From assembly GCF_003001955.1 (NCBI RefSeq), contig NZ_PVNH01000011.1, forward strand, positions 1 through 64,000: a DNA stretch of 64,000 nt. Reading direction: 5' to 3'. A program made the position numbers and the translations under genes. This stretch comes from Prauserella shujinwangii (GTDB lineage: Bacteria; Actinomycetota; Actinomycetes; Mycobacteriales; Pseudonocardiaceae). Positions 49,539 through 58,329 of this stretch are shown here, in pieces. Positions within the stretch are counted from its first letter, which is position 1, and every line of letters starts with the position of its first letter. The notes beneath the pieces are model-generated. The model saw only the letters and a list, made by a program, of their open reading frames with translations. It was not told the DNA's origin and ran no database searches.

Positions 49539-49852
49539 GCGGCGCCCTCCTGCCGCTTGTCCTCCGGGATCACGACGTCGAGCAGCACCAGCTGGAAGGG
49601 CTGCGCCTGCTGGAGCGCGTCCAGCGCGGCCGTGGGCAGGACGATCCACGGCTGGTTGCGGCCGCAGCAGTCGTGCAGCCGGTCGAGTGCGGAGTAGGCG
49701 AGCAGGGCGACGCGGCCGTCCCTCGTCGTTCGCATCGCGATGCGGGCCTGTTCGGGGTCGGTGACGGTCTCGACACACGGCAGGTAGACGACGGGCGGGA
49801 ACTCGCGGGGCAGGGGCTTCCCGGCGGCGGGTGTGTCCTCAGTGGTGTCCAT
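49535..49852 (-). CDS. SAV_915 family (SseB-like) protein
   Basis: A 105-residue protein with PPVVYLPCVETVTDPEQARI, LLAYSALDRLHDCCGRNQPW and the terminal strand FQLVLLDVVIPEDK. This is the SAV_915/SseB N-terminal-like pattern often seen beside WXG100 genes in actinobacteria. Function unknown. It is the first gene of the four-gene cassette (overlap 4 nt with the next). Confidence 0.8.
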   Translation of the reverse strand: MDTTEDTPAAGKPLPREFPPVVYLPCVETVTDPEQARIAMRTTRDGRVALLAYSALDRLHDCCGRNQPWIVLPTAALDALQQAQPFQLVLLDVVIPEDKRQEGAA

Positions 49853-49883
49853 GGCGTGTCCTGGGCTGGTGGTCGGGTCGCCG

Positions 49884-50612
49884 CTAGGACGCCGCCCACT
49901 CCGGCTCGGTTCCCGGGAATCCGGCCCGGTTTCGGACCGCCCGCAGGACGTCGGCCGGTGGGCCTTCCGCGGCCAGGCTGCCGTCCCGCAGCAGGAGACA
50001 GTGGTCGGCCCGCAGTGCCTCGGTAAGGTCGTGCGTGGCCTGGACCACCGTGGTGCCCCGGGCGGTCACCTCGGCCAGCACCTCGGCGATGCACTCCCGT
50101 GCCTTCGTGTCCAGACCCGCCGTCGGCTCGTCGAGCAGCAGCAGGTCCGACTCCTGGGCCAGTCCCTGTGCCACCAGCGCCCGCTGCCGCTGGCCGCCGG
50201 ACAGCTCACCCAGCTGCCGTGCGGCCAGGTCCTGGATGCCCAGCCGGGTCAGGCACTCGTGCACCATCGCCCGGTCCGTCCTGGACAGCCTCCGCCACAT
50301 GCCCCGGCGTGCCCACCGTCCCATCGAGACGGCCTCGCGGACGGTGATCGGCAGCGTGTCGGGCACCGTGCTGCGCTGCGTCACGAGCGCGGGCCGCCCC
50401 GCGTCCCGCCGCTCGACGGTGCCCGACACCGGCCGTACGACGCCCGCGATCGCCCCCAGCAGCGTCGACTTGCCGGACCCGTTGTGCCCGACGACGACCG
50501 TCGACGCGGCTCGGGGAATCCGCGCGGTCACCCCGTGCAGCACCGCCCGGTGGCCGTAGGCGACCACGAGCCGGCGTACCACGACCTCGGCGTCCTCGGA
50601 GCGATGTGGCAT
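49884..50612 (-). CDS. aztA: Zinc ABC transporter ATP-binding protein AztA
   Basis: A 242-residue ATPase with Walker A GHNGSGKST, signature LSGGQRQR, Walker B LLLLDEPTAGLD and the switch His in TTVVQATHDL. It pairs with the AztB permease encoded divergently. A Zur-like box lies in the 50-bp gap between their start codons, so zinc starvation should induce both. GGGAGAG precedes the ATG. Confidence 0.92.
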   Translation of the reverse strand: MPHRSEDAEVVVRRLVVAYGHRAVLHGVTARIPRAASTVVVGHNGSGKSTLLGAIAGVVRPVSGTVERRDAGRPALVTQRSTVPDTLPITVREAVSMGRWARRGMWRRLSRTDRAMVHECLTRLGIQDLAARQLGELSGGQRQRALVAQGLAQESDLLLLDEPTAGLDTKARECIAEVLAEVTARGTTVVQATHDLTEALRADHCLLLRDGSLAAEGPPADVLRAVRNRAGFPGTEPEWAAS

Positions 50613-50630
50613 GCCTCTCCCTGTTTGTAA

Positions 50631-50645
50631 CGATAACCATTTTCA
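50631..50645. promoter_or_regulatory. Zur-box-like operator between aztA and aztB
   Basis: CGATAACCATTTTCA matches the A/T-rich inverted pattern of Zur sites (compare TGATAAT-C-ATTTTCA). It lies in the aztA-aztB divergent promoter. Fur/Mur-family binding is the alternative. Confidence 0.65.
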
Positions 50646-50662
50646 CTATAGGGTGACTCGCC

Positions 50663-52642
50663 GTGCACTGGTTGATCGCCCCGTTCGAGGTCTCCTTCAT
50701 GCAGCGGGCGCTGTGGGGCGGGCTCCTCGTCGCCCTCGTCTGCGCGCTGGTCGGCACCTGGGTGGTGTTGCGGGGAATGGCGTTCCTCGGCGACGCCATG
50801 GCGCACGGCATGCTGCCGGGCGTCGCGGTCGCGTCCCTGCTCGGCGGCAACCTGATGCTCGGCGCGGCGCTCAGCGCCGGTGCGATGGCGGCGGGGGTCA
50901 CCGCGCTCGGCCGCTGGTCGCGGCTGTCCCGGGACACCAGCATCGGCCTGCTGTTCGTCGGCATGCTCGCGCTCGGCGTGATCATCGTGTCGCACTCGCG
51001 GTCCTTCGCGGTCGACCTGACCGGCTTCCTCTTCGGTGACGTGCTGGCCGTACGAGCCGCCGACCTCGCGTTCCTCGCCGCCGCGGTCGTCCTCGCCGCG
51101 CTGGTCTCCGCGCTCGGCTACCGGTCGTTCGTCGCGCTGGCGTTCGATCCGCGCAAGGCACACACCCTCGGGCTGCGGCCGCGCTGGGCGAACGCCGCGC
51201 TGCTCGGCCTGGTGACGCTCGCCGTCGTCGCGTCCTTCCACGTCGTCGGCACGCTGCTGGTGTTCGGCCTGCTCGTGGCGCCACCCGCGGCCGCGCTGCT
51301 GTGGGCACGGCGCGTTCCGGCGATCATGGTGGGGGCGGCACTGCTCGGCGCGGTCTCGGTCGTGGCCGGACTGCTGGTCTCCTGGCACTTCGGGACCTCG
51401 GCAGGCGCGACCATCGTCGCCGTCTCCGTCGCCCTGTTCTTCGTCTCCGCGCTCGCCGTGCGGCTGAAGGGAAAGGTGGCCGCGGGCGCGGCCCTGCTCC
51501 TCGTCGCGTGCGGCCCGGGGACGGCGGACCCGGCCAGTTCCCAGCCTTCCGTGCCACACGGCTACGTCGAGGGCGCGGAGGAAGTCGCCGAGGCGCAGCC
51601 ACGGCTGGTGGTGGCCGACGCGGACAGCGGCGCCGTCCGGGTCGTCGACCTGCTCACGGGCGAGGTGACCGAGGCGGGGGACGTCGACGCGGTCCGCGGG
51701 CTGCACGGCGACGGCCGGTTCGCCTACCTCGACTCCGCGGGCGGCGCGGTGCACGTCATCGACAGTGGGGTGTGGACGGTCGACCACGGCGACCACGTGC
51801 ACTACTACCGTGCCCCGATCCGTGCGGTGGGGACGGTCGACGGTGGCCGGACGATCGCCGTGCACGGCGACGCCGCCCGGACCGTGGTGTCCTTCGCCGT
51901 CGGCGGAGCACGGTTGCTGGACCGGACCCGGCTGGAGGCGGGCACCGTCGGCGGGACCGGCACGCTCGACCGGCAGGGCGAGGCGGGCGCGGTGCCGTAC
52001 GCGGGACAGGTGCTGGTGCCCTCGGGCGACGCGGTGGAGGTGCGGACACCGGAGGGCGAACGGCGGGCGGTCGTGGCGGAGCCGTGCCCCCGGCCGAGCG
52101 GGGAGGCCGTGACCCGCCGGGGTGTCGTCTTCGGCTGTGCCGACGGCGCCCTGCTGGTGACCGAGGACGACGACGCCTTCACCGGCGAGAAGATCCGCTA
52201 CCCCGCCGGAGTCGCCGAGGCCGACCGCGCGCGCGAGTTCGCGCACCGGGCGGGCGGCACGACCCTCGTCGCGCGCGCCGGGGACCGCGGACTCTGGGCG
52301 CTCGACCTGGACGCACGCACGTGGCGGCTCGTCGGGGCCGGTCCCGTCATCGCCGCGAACACCGCCGGGGCGGGCACCCCGCTGCTGGCCCTGACCGCCG
52401 ACGGCACGCTGCGCGCCTTCGACAGCGAATCCGGGAGGGAGATCGCGCGGAAGCGGGTGCTCGCGCATCCGGTGACCGAGGGAGGACCACGACCGGTGAT
52501 CGAGATCGACACCAGCCGCGCCTACGTCAACGACATCGCGGCCCGCACCGTCCACGAGATCGACTACGCCGACGACCTCAGGGTCGCCAGGACGTTCGAG
52601 CTGGATATCCGGTCCACCTACCTGGTGGAGACGGGCCGATGA
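50663..52642 (+). CDS. aztB: Zinc ABC permease AztB fused to an AztD-like zinc-chaperone domain
   Basis: Residues 1 to about 265 are an ABC-3-type permease (WGGLLVALVCALVGTWVVLR, FLGDAMAHGMLPGVAVASLL, FDPRKAHTLGLRPRWANAAL). After the last helix the frame continues, without any stop, into VRLKGKVAAGAALLLVACGP, which by itself is a perfect lipoprotein signal with lipobox LVAC (Cys 283). About 370 residues of AztD-like beta-propeller follow, with a probable zinc loop DHGDHVHYY. GTG 51458 could in theory be an internal start, but no ribosome-binding site is seen. The stop overlaps aztC by 4 nt (ATGA). Confidence 0.85.
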   Translation: MHWLIAPFEVSFMQRALWGGLLVALVCALVGTWVVLRGMAFLGDAMAHGMLPGVAVASLLGGNLMLGAALSAGAMAAGVTALGRWSRLSRDTSIGLLFVGMLALGVIIVSHSRSFAVDLTGFLFGDVLAVRAADLAFLAAAVVLAALVSALGYRSFVALAFDPRKAHTLGLRPRWANAALLGLVTLAVVASFHVVGTLLVFGLLVAPPAAALLWARRVPAIMVGAALLGAVSVVAGLLVSWHFGTSAGATIVAVSVALFFVSALAVRLKGKVAAGAALLLVACGPGTADPASSQPSVPHGYVEGAEEVAEAQPRLVVADADSGAVRVVDLLTGEVTEAGDVDAVRGLHGDGRFAYLDSAGGAVHVIDSGVWTVDHGDHVHYYRAPIRAVGTVDGGRTIAVHGDAARTVVSFAVGGARLLDRTRLEAGTVGGTGTLDRQGEAGAVPYAGQVLVPSGDAVEVRTPEGERRAVVAEPCPRPSGEAVTRRGVVFGCADGALLVTEDDDAFTGEKIRYPAGVAEADRAREFAHRAGGTTLVARAGDRGLWALDLDARTWRLVGAGPVIAANTAGAGTPLLALTADGTLRAFDSESGREIARKRVLAHPVTEGGPRPVIEIDTSRAYVNDIAARTVHEIDYADDLRVARTFELDIRSTYLVETGR

Positions 52643-53565
52643 GGGCGGTGCGGTCGAGGAGGACACTGCCGCTCGTCCTGGCGCTCGTGCTGGCCGCCGT
52701 CACCGGGTGCGCGGCGGGCGGTGCCGAACGCGCCGGTGTGGTGGTCACCACCAACATCCTCGGCGACCTCACCCGCACCATCGTCGGCGACGAGGCCGAG
52801 GTGACCGTGCTGATGAAGCCGAACGCCAACCCGCACTCGTTCGCCATCTCGGCGCAGGAGGCCGCCCGGATGGAGACCGCGGGGCTGGTCGTCTACAACG
52901 GACTCGGTCTGGAGGAGGGCGTGCTCCGGAACGTGCGGGCGGCGCGGGAGTCGGGTGTCGCGACCGTGGCGGTCGCCGAGCACGTCGATCCCCTCGACTA
53001 CGCCTCCGGCGAGTCGGCAGGCACGCCGGACCCGCACTTCTGGACCGACCCCGCCCGCGCACGCAGGGCCGTCGAGGTGATCGCCGAGCAGGTGGTGCGG
53101 CACGTCGAGGGGGTCGACGCCGACCGGATCCGGGCGAACGCCGCCCGGTACGCCGGCGAGCTGCGGCGGCTGGACGACTGGATGGCCGCCGAGTTCGCGC
53201 GGATTCCCGTCGAGCGGCGCAAGCTCGTGACCAACCACCATGTCTTCGGTTACCTCGCCCACCGGTTCGGCTTCGACGTCGTGGGCGCGGTGATCCCGAG
53301 TGGCACCACGCTCGCGTCGCCGAGCGCCGCCGACCTGAAGTCACTGGCGGACACCATCCGCCGGGCCGGCGTGCCGACCGTCTTCGCCGACTCGTCTCAA
53401 CCCGACCGGCTGGCCCGCGTGCTCGCCGAGCAGGCGGGGGTGCGGGTCGGCGTCGTCGACCTGTTCACCGAGTCGCTGAGTGCGCCGGGCCAGGGGGCGA
53501 GCAGCTACGTGGAGCTCATGCGCTCCAACACCGAGGACATCGTCACCGGGCTCGTGCCCGGCTGA
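52639..53565 (+). CDS. aztC: Zinc-binding lipoprotein AztC
   Basis: A 308-residue cluster A-I solute-binding protein. The signal peptide RTLPLVLALVLAAVTGCAAG has lipobox VTGC. Zinc ligands can be read: His in NANPHSFAIS, His in PDPHFWTDPARA, His in VTNHHVFGYLAHRFG and Asp in VFADSSQPDRLA. The His-rich loop of ZnuA is missing, as expected for AztC, which receives zinc from AztD. It overlaps the aztB-D stop by 4 nt. Confidence 0.93.
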   Translation: MRAVRSRRTLPLVLALVLAAVTGCAAGGAERAGVVVTTNILGDLTRTIVGDEAEVTVLMKPNANPHSFAISAQEAARMETAGLVVYNGLGLEEGVLRNVRAARESGVATVAVAEHVDPLDYASGESAGTPDPHFWTDPARARRAVEVIAEQVVRHVEGVDADRIRANAARYAGELRRLDDWMAAEFARIPVERRKLVTNHHVFGYLAHRFGFDVVGAVIPSGTTLASPSAADLKSLADTIRRAGVPTVFADSSQPDRLARVLAEQAGVRVGVVDLFTESLSAPGQGASSYVELMRSNTEDIVTGLVPG

Positions 53566-53593
53566 ACCGAGAAGGAACGAGGAAAGAGGAAGC

Positions 53594-54772
53594 ATGCTGC
53601 GACAAAGACGGCTGGCCTTGCTGACCACCGTGCTCACCGGGGCGCTCGTCGCGAGCGCGTGCGGCGCGGAGGACGGGCAGCAGGTCGACACGGCGGGAGC
53701 CACGGGGACCGCCACGATCGCCGAACCGATCGTCACCACGTACGACGGCGGACTGTACGTCCTCGACGGGAAGACCCTGGAGCTGGCCGAGGACATCGAG
53801 CTCGCCGGGTTCAACCGGGTCAACCCGGCAGGTGACGACAGGCACGTCCTGGTGTCCACAGCGGACGGTTTCCGGGTGCTGGACGCCGCGGCGGGCAGGC
53901 TGACCGACGTCGAGTTCCCCGGGGAGAAGCCGGGGCACGTCGTGCGGCACGCGGACAAGACGGTGCTGTTCACCGACGGCACCGGCGAGGTCCGGATCTT
54001 CGACCCGCACGACCTGGGCAACGGTGAACCGGAGACGGAGGTCTACCAGGCGGCCGCGCCGCACCACGGCGTCGCGATCGAACTGGAGAACGGCGAGCTC
54101 GTCGTGACGCTGGGCACCGAGGAGGAACGGGTCGGGATCGCGGTCCTGGACGAGAACCGCGAGGAGATCGCCCGCAACGAGCAGTGCCCCGGCGTGCACG
54201 GGGAGGCGACCGCACAGGGCGAGGCCGTCGTGATCGGCTGCGAGGACGGCGTCCTGGTCTACCGCGACGGCGAGATCACGAAGGTGCCGAGCCCGACCGA
54301 GTACGGCCGGATCGGCAACCAGGCCGGGACGGACGTCTCCCCGATCGTGCTCGGCGACTACAAGCAGGACCCGGACGCCGAGTTGGAACGGCCCGAGCAG
54401 GTGTCGCTGATTGACACCAGGAACGGCAGCCTCCGGCGGGTCGAGCTCGGCGCGAGCTACACGTTCCGGTCGCTGGCCCGCGGCCCCGAGGGTGAGGCGC
54501 TGGTGCTCGGCACGGACGGCCGGATCCACGTGATCGACCCCGAGAAGGCGAAGGTCGTGCGGACGATCCCGGTGCTGGCGGAGTCGTGGCGGGAGCCGCT
54601 GGACTGGCAGCAGCCGCGCCCGGCGATCTTCGTCCGTGGTGGCACGGCCTACGTGTCCGACCCGGCGAAGAAGGAGGTGCACGCGGTGGACCTCGCGTCG
54701 GGTGAGAAGACCGCCACGGTCACGTTGCCCCAGGCGCCCAACGAGCTCAGCGGCGTGCTCCACGGCCACTGA
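53594..54772 (+). CDS. aztD: Zinc metallochaperone AztD
   Basis: A 392-residue lipoprotein precursor (LLTTVLTGALVASACGAEDG, lipobox ASAC) with a seven-bladed-propeller-like repeat pattern. His residues APHHGVAIE and CPGVHGEATA are candidate zinc ligands. AztD passes zinc to AztC outside the membrane. It lies 28 bp behind aztC with AGAGGA before the ATG. It is a second AztD in this locus, besides the domain fused to AztB. It ends at a family hairpin. Confidence 0.9.
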   Translation: MLRQRRLALLTTVLTGALVASACGAEDGQQVDTAGATGTATIAEPIVTTYDGGLYVLDGKTLELAEDIELAGFNRVNPAGDDRHVLVSTADGFRVLDAAAGRLTDVEFPGEKPGHVVRHADKTVLFTDGTGEVRIFDPHDLGNGEPETEVYQAAAPHHGVAIELENGELVVTLGTEEERVGIAVLDENREEIARNEQCPGVHGEATAQGEAVVIGCEDGVLVYRDGEITKVPSPTEYGRIGNQAGTDVSPIVLGDYKQDPDAELERPEQVSLIDTRNGSLRRVELGASYTFRSLARGPEGEALVLGTDGRIHVIDPEKAKVVRTIPVLAESWREPLDWQQPRPAIFVRGGTAYVSDPAKKEVHAVDLASGEKTATVTLPQAPNELSGVLHGH

Positions 54773-54781
54773 GTGCCTGGT

Positions 54782-54837
54782 CACCCCTCGTGAGTGCAGA
54801 ACGTTGTTAGAACAACGGAAAGCACTCACGAGGGGTG
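54782..54837. terminator. Hairpin, family copy 4 (aztD/marR)
   Basis: CACCCCTCGTGAGTGC (54782-54797) pairs perfectly with 54822-54837, the longest outer arm of the family. Inner CGTTGTT-AG-AACAACG is also paired. It lies between convergent aztD and marR and contains the marR stop. Confidence 0.8.
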
Positions 54838-55329
54838 GCCCTCCTCGCCCCGGGCCAGGCGCCCCCGGGTCCGCACGGTGGCCTCGATGGTGGCCGTCAG
54901 GAAGCGCCGGATCACCTGCCGCTCCTCGGGGGTGAACCCGCTCCACTCGCGTGCCAGCTCGGTGCCGAGGGGGCCGAAGAACCGTCGCCCGAGTTCCCTC
55001 GCCGGTTCGCGGATCCGGAGTTCGATGCGCCTGCGATCCTCGCCGCTGCGGTCGCGCACGACGTGGCCCGCCGCCTCCAGCCGGTCAAGCAGGGCCGTGG
55101 TGGCCGACGCGCTGAGATGCAGCGCCTCCGCCAGCTCTCCCGGGCTGAGCGACCGGCCACCGAGGGTGGCGTCCATGATCACGGTCAGCGCGTTCAGGTC
55201 CGTGCGGTGCAGGTGGTGGGCCGTGCGGAAGATCTCCGCGAAGTGATCGGTCTCCACCGTCAGCTGCCGCAGCTTCCTGATCAGCGCGGTGTCGTCGAAG
55301 CCCTCATCCTTTTCGTGAGCGGATGTCAC
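54826..55329 (-). CDS. MarR-family transcriptional regulator
   Basis: A 167-residue winged-helix dimer. The core is RTDLNALTVIMDATLGGRSL, PGELAEALHLSASATTALLD and RLEAAGHVVRDRSGEDRRRI. It is divergent from the MMPL transporter across 93 bp that contain a TTCGA-N3-TCGAA palindrome placed to repress both promoters. GTG 55329 has GGGAG upstream. Ligand unknown; hydrophobic or phenolic compounds are typical. Confidence 0.9.
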   Translation of the reverse strand: MTSAHEKDEGFDDTALIRKLRQLTVETDHFAEIFRTAHHLHRTDLNALTVIMDATLGGRSLSPGELAEALHLSASATTALLDRLEAAGHVVRDRSGEDRRRIELRIREPARELGRRFFGPLGTELAREWSGFTPEERQVIRRFLTATIEATVRTRGRLARGEEGHPS

Positions 55330-55392
55330 GTTCGTCTCGCTCCCGTCGGTTTGCCGTAGCCCGGCGAGCCAGCATACCCTTTGACGCTGGGA

Positions 55393-55411
55393 TAGTTCGA
55401 CGATCGAATTA
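55393..55411. promoter_or_regulatory. MarR operator between marR and the MMPL gene
   Basis: TTCGA-CGA-TCGAA (55396-55408) in the context TAG...TTA forms a MarR-type palindrome. TTGACG at 55381 is a possible -35 of the MMPL gene, so bound repressor would cover its -10. Confidence 0.6.
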
Positions 55412-55422
55412 GGGAGATCCGG

Positions 55423-57483
55423 ATGCCCCGACGCCGCTGGCTGATCCCGGCACTGCTCGTGCTCGCCTGGCTCGCCATCGGTGGTTTCGGTGGCCCGTAC
55501 GCGGGCAAGCTCAGCGACGTCGCCGAAAACGAGTTCGCGGCGTTCCTCCCCGAGTCGGCGGAGGCGACGAAGGTGGCCGAGCTGCGGCGGCAGTTCGCGG
55601 GCACCGATGCCCTCCCCGCCATCGTCGTGGCCGAGCGCGAGTCCGGGATCACCCAGGCCGACCGGTCGTACCTGCGGCAGCGTGTCGCCGAGGTGGGTTC
55701 GGTGCGTGGCGCGCGGCAGCCGGCCTCACCGGTGATCCCGTCCGAGGACGGTCAGGCGCTGCAGGTCGTCGTCCCGTTCACGGACGAACCCGCGCAGGGC
55801 GTCGAACAGCTGCGGAACCTCCTCGAACAGGGGAAACCGGCCGGGCTCTCGGTATACGTGACCGGACCCGCCGCGCAGGTCGCCGACCTGGTGGACGCGT
55901 TCAGCGGCATCGACGGGCTGCTCCTGCTCGTCGCGGGCACCGTCGTGGCGCTCATCCTGGTGATCGTCTACCGGAGCCCGCTGCTCCCCGTCATCGTGCT
56001 GCTGTCCGCCCTCTTCGCGCTCGGCCTCGCGAGCCTCGTCGTGTACCTGCTGACCGACGCCGGTGCGCTCTCGCTCAACGGACAGAGCCAGGGCATCCTG
56101 TTCATCCTGGTCTTCGGGGCCGCGACCGACTACGCGTTGCTGCTCGTGTCCCGGTTCCGGGAGGAACTACGCGACACCGGCGATCGCTATCTCGCGATGC
56201 GGAAGTCGTGGCGCGCCACCATCGAACCCATCGCCGCCTCCGCGGGGACGGTGATCCTCGGCGTGCTCTGCCTGCTGTTCAGCAACCTCCGGTCGAACCA
56301 GGACCTCGGGCCGGTCGCCGCCATCGGGATCGCCGCGGCACTGCTGGCCTCCACCACGTTCCTGCCGTCCGCGCTCGCGCTGTTCGGCAGGTCGGCGTTC
56401 TGGCCGTTCCGGCCGAAGCTCGGCTCCGAGCACCCGGAACAGCGCGGGATCTGGCGGCGGGTCGCGGGCGGCGTCGACCGCCGCCCGCGCGTCGTCTGGG
56501 CGATCACCGCGCTCGTCCTGATCGGGTGCGCGGCGTTCTTCCCGCAACTGCAGGCCAGCGGGACCTCGCAGTCCGAGGTCTTCCTCAACAAGGTCGAGTC
56601 GGTGACCGGCCAGGAGGTCCTCGGCGAGCACTTCCCCGGCGGCGTCGGCGCTCCCGCGATCGTGCTCGCCGACGCCGACGCGGCGCAACGGGTGCTGCGC
56701 GAGACCCGGCAGGTGCCCGGCGTGGTCGAGGCGCGCGTCACCACCACGCCGGGCGGGCAGCCGCGGGTCGTGAACGGCCTGGTCCAGATCGAGGCCACGC
56801 TGGATGCGCCTGCCGACTCGGAGGCCGCGCTCGCGACCGTGCAGCGCCTCCGCGCGGCCGTACACGACGTGCCCGGGCCGAACGCGCTGGTCGGCGGCCA
56901 GTCGGCCGAGCTGCTGGACACGCAGCAGACGTCCGAGCGCGACCGCAGGGTGATCATCCCGATCGTGCTCGCCGTGGTGTTCGCGGTGCTGGCCCTGCTG
57001 CTGCGGGCGCTGCTCGCGCCACTGCTGCTCATCACCACCGTCGTGCTCTCGTTCGCCGCGACGATGGGCGTGTCCGCCCTGGTGTTCAACCACCTGCTCG
57101 ACTTCCCCGGCGCCGATCCGGCGGTGCCGCTGTTCGCCTTCGTCTTCCTGGTGGCGCTCGGCATCGACTACAACATCTTCCTCATGACCCGGGTGCGGGA
57201 GGAGACCACGCGCATCGGCACCCGGGCGGGCACGTTGCGCGGGCTCACGGTCACCGGCGGGGTCATCACCTCGGCGGGCGTGGTGCTCGCCGCGACGTTC
57301 TCCGCGCTGGCGGTGCTGCCGATCCTGTTCCTGGCGCAGATGGCGTTCATCGTCGCGTTCGGGGTGCTGCTCGACACGTTCGTGGTGCGGTCGCTGCTCG
57401 TGCCCGCGCTCACCGTCGACATCGGCAAGCGCGTCTGGTGGCCGTCCGCGCTGGCCAGGCGGGATGAGAGCATGCGTTCATGA
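55423..57483 (+). CDS. MMPL-family (RND) transporter
   Basis: A 686-residue two-domain RND transporter with twelve membrane helices. Proton-relay Asp-Tyr pairs are visible in FGAATDYALLLVSRFREELR (first half) and VALGIDYNIFLMTRVREETT (second half). Each half starts with a helix and an extracellular loop (EFAAFLPESAEATKVAELRR; GTSQSEVFLNKVESVTGQEV). The mycobacterial MmpL group exports lipids; this drug/lipid exporter is smaller. AGGGAGA precedes the ATG. The crotonase overlaps its end by 4 nt. Confidence 0.93.
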   Translation: MPRRRWLIPALLVLAWLAIGGFGGPYAGKLSDVAENEFAAFLPESAEATKVAELRRQFAGTDALPAIVVAERESGITQADRSYLRQRVAEVGSVRGARQPASPVIPSEDGQALQVVVPFTDEPAQGVEQLRNLLEQGKPAGLSVYVTGPAAQVADLVDAFSGIDGLLLLVAGTVVALILVIVYRSPLLPVIVLLSALFALGLASLVVYLLTDAGALSLNGQSQGILFILVFGAATDYALLLVSRFREELRDTGDRYLAMRKSWRATIEPIAASAGTVILGVLCLLFSNLRSNQDLGPVAAIGIAAALLASTTFLPSALALFGRSAFWPFRPKLGSEHPEQRGIWRRVAGGVDRRPRVVWAITALVLIGCAAFFPQLQASGTSQSEVFLNKVESVTGQEVLGEHFPGGVGAPAIVLADADAAQRVLRETRQVPGVVEARVTTTPGGQPRVVNGLVQIEATLDAPADSEAALATVQRLRAAVHDVPGPNALVGGQSAELLDTQQTSERDRRVIIPIVLAVVFAVLALLLRALLAPLLLITTVVLSFAATMGVSALVFNHLLDFPGADPAVPLFAFVFLVALGIDYNIFLMTRVREETTRIGTRAGTLRGLTVTGGVITSAGVVLAATFSALAVLPILFLAQMAFIVAFGVLLDTFVVRSLLVPALTVDIGKRVWWPSALARRDESMRS

Positions 57484-58268
57484 CCGACCGAGTCACCGTC
57501 GAGCGCGACGGCCACGTCCTGCTGATCGGAGTCGACCGCGCCGCCAAGCGCAACGCCTGGGACCTGCGCACCATCGAGGAGGTCGGGCGCGCCTACGACG
57601 TGCTGGCCGACGACCCCGAACTGCGCGCCGGCGTGCTGTTCGGGCACGGTGACCACTTCAGTGCGGGACTCGACCTCGCCGACGTCTTCCCGGCCGTCAC
57701 CGAGCACGGGCCCGGTGCGCTCTCGGGCGAGGGCAGGCACGACCCGTTCGGGTTGTGGAAGGAGCCCGTCGGCAAGCCGGTCGTGCTGGCCGTGCAGGGC
57801 ATCGCCTTCACCCTGTCCATCGAGCTCGCGCTGGCCTGCGACATCGTGGTGGCCGCCGACGACGTGCGCTTCCGGCAACTGGAGGTCGGCAGGGGCATCC
57901 TGCCGTTCGGCGGGGCGACCATGCGGGCCCCCGCCCAGCTCGGCTGGGGCAACGCGATGCGGTTCCTGCTCACCGGTGAGGAGTTCGGCGCCGCCGAGGC
58001 CCACCGCATCGGGTTGGTGCAGGAGGTCGTGCCCGCGGGGACCCAGCTCGACCGGGCCACGGAACTGGCGCACCTCATCGCGGCGCAGGCGCCGCTCGGT
58101 GTCCAGGGCACGCTGGCCAACGCCAGGGTCGCGCTGCGGTCGGACTCCGAACGCGCCGCCGCCGACCACCTGCGGAGCGTCCTGCCCGGCATCGTCGGCA
58201 GCGACGACGCGCAGGAGGGGCTGCGCAGCTTCGTCGAGCGGAGGCAGGCACGGTTCATCGGCCGCTGA
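57480..58268 (+). CDS. Enoyl-CoA hydratase/isomerase (crotonase) family protein
   Basis: A 262-residue crotonase. The oxyanion-hole segments are GVLFGHGDHFSAGLDLADVF and IELALACDIVVAADDVRFRQ. A catalytic Glu of typical hydratases is not certain (LEVGRGILPFGGATMRAPAQ), so another reaction such as isomerisation or hydrolysis is possible. It overlaps the MMPL stop by 4 nt (ATGA), so acyl-CoA turnover and export may be linked. Confidence 0.88.
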   Translation: MTDRVTVERDGHVLLIGVDRAAKRNAWDLRTIEEVGRAYDVLADDPELRAGVLFGHGDHFSAGLDLADVFPAVTEHGPGALSGEGRHDPFGLWKEPVGKPVVLAVQGIAFTLSIELALACDIVVAADDVRFRQLEVGRGILPFGGATMRAPAQLGWGNAMRFLLTGEEFGAAEAHRIGLVQEVVPAGTQLDRATELAHLIAAQAPLGVQGTLANARVALRSDSERAAADHLRSVLPGIVGSDDAQEGLRSFVERRQARFIGR

Positions 58269-58329
58269 CGTTTTCGCGCGCGCCATGCGGGAATGCCTAT
58301 CTGCGCATACGGCACGGAGGTGACATCCC

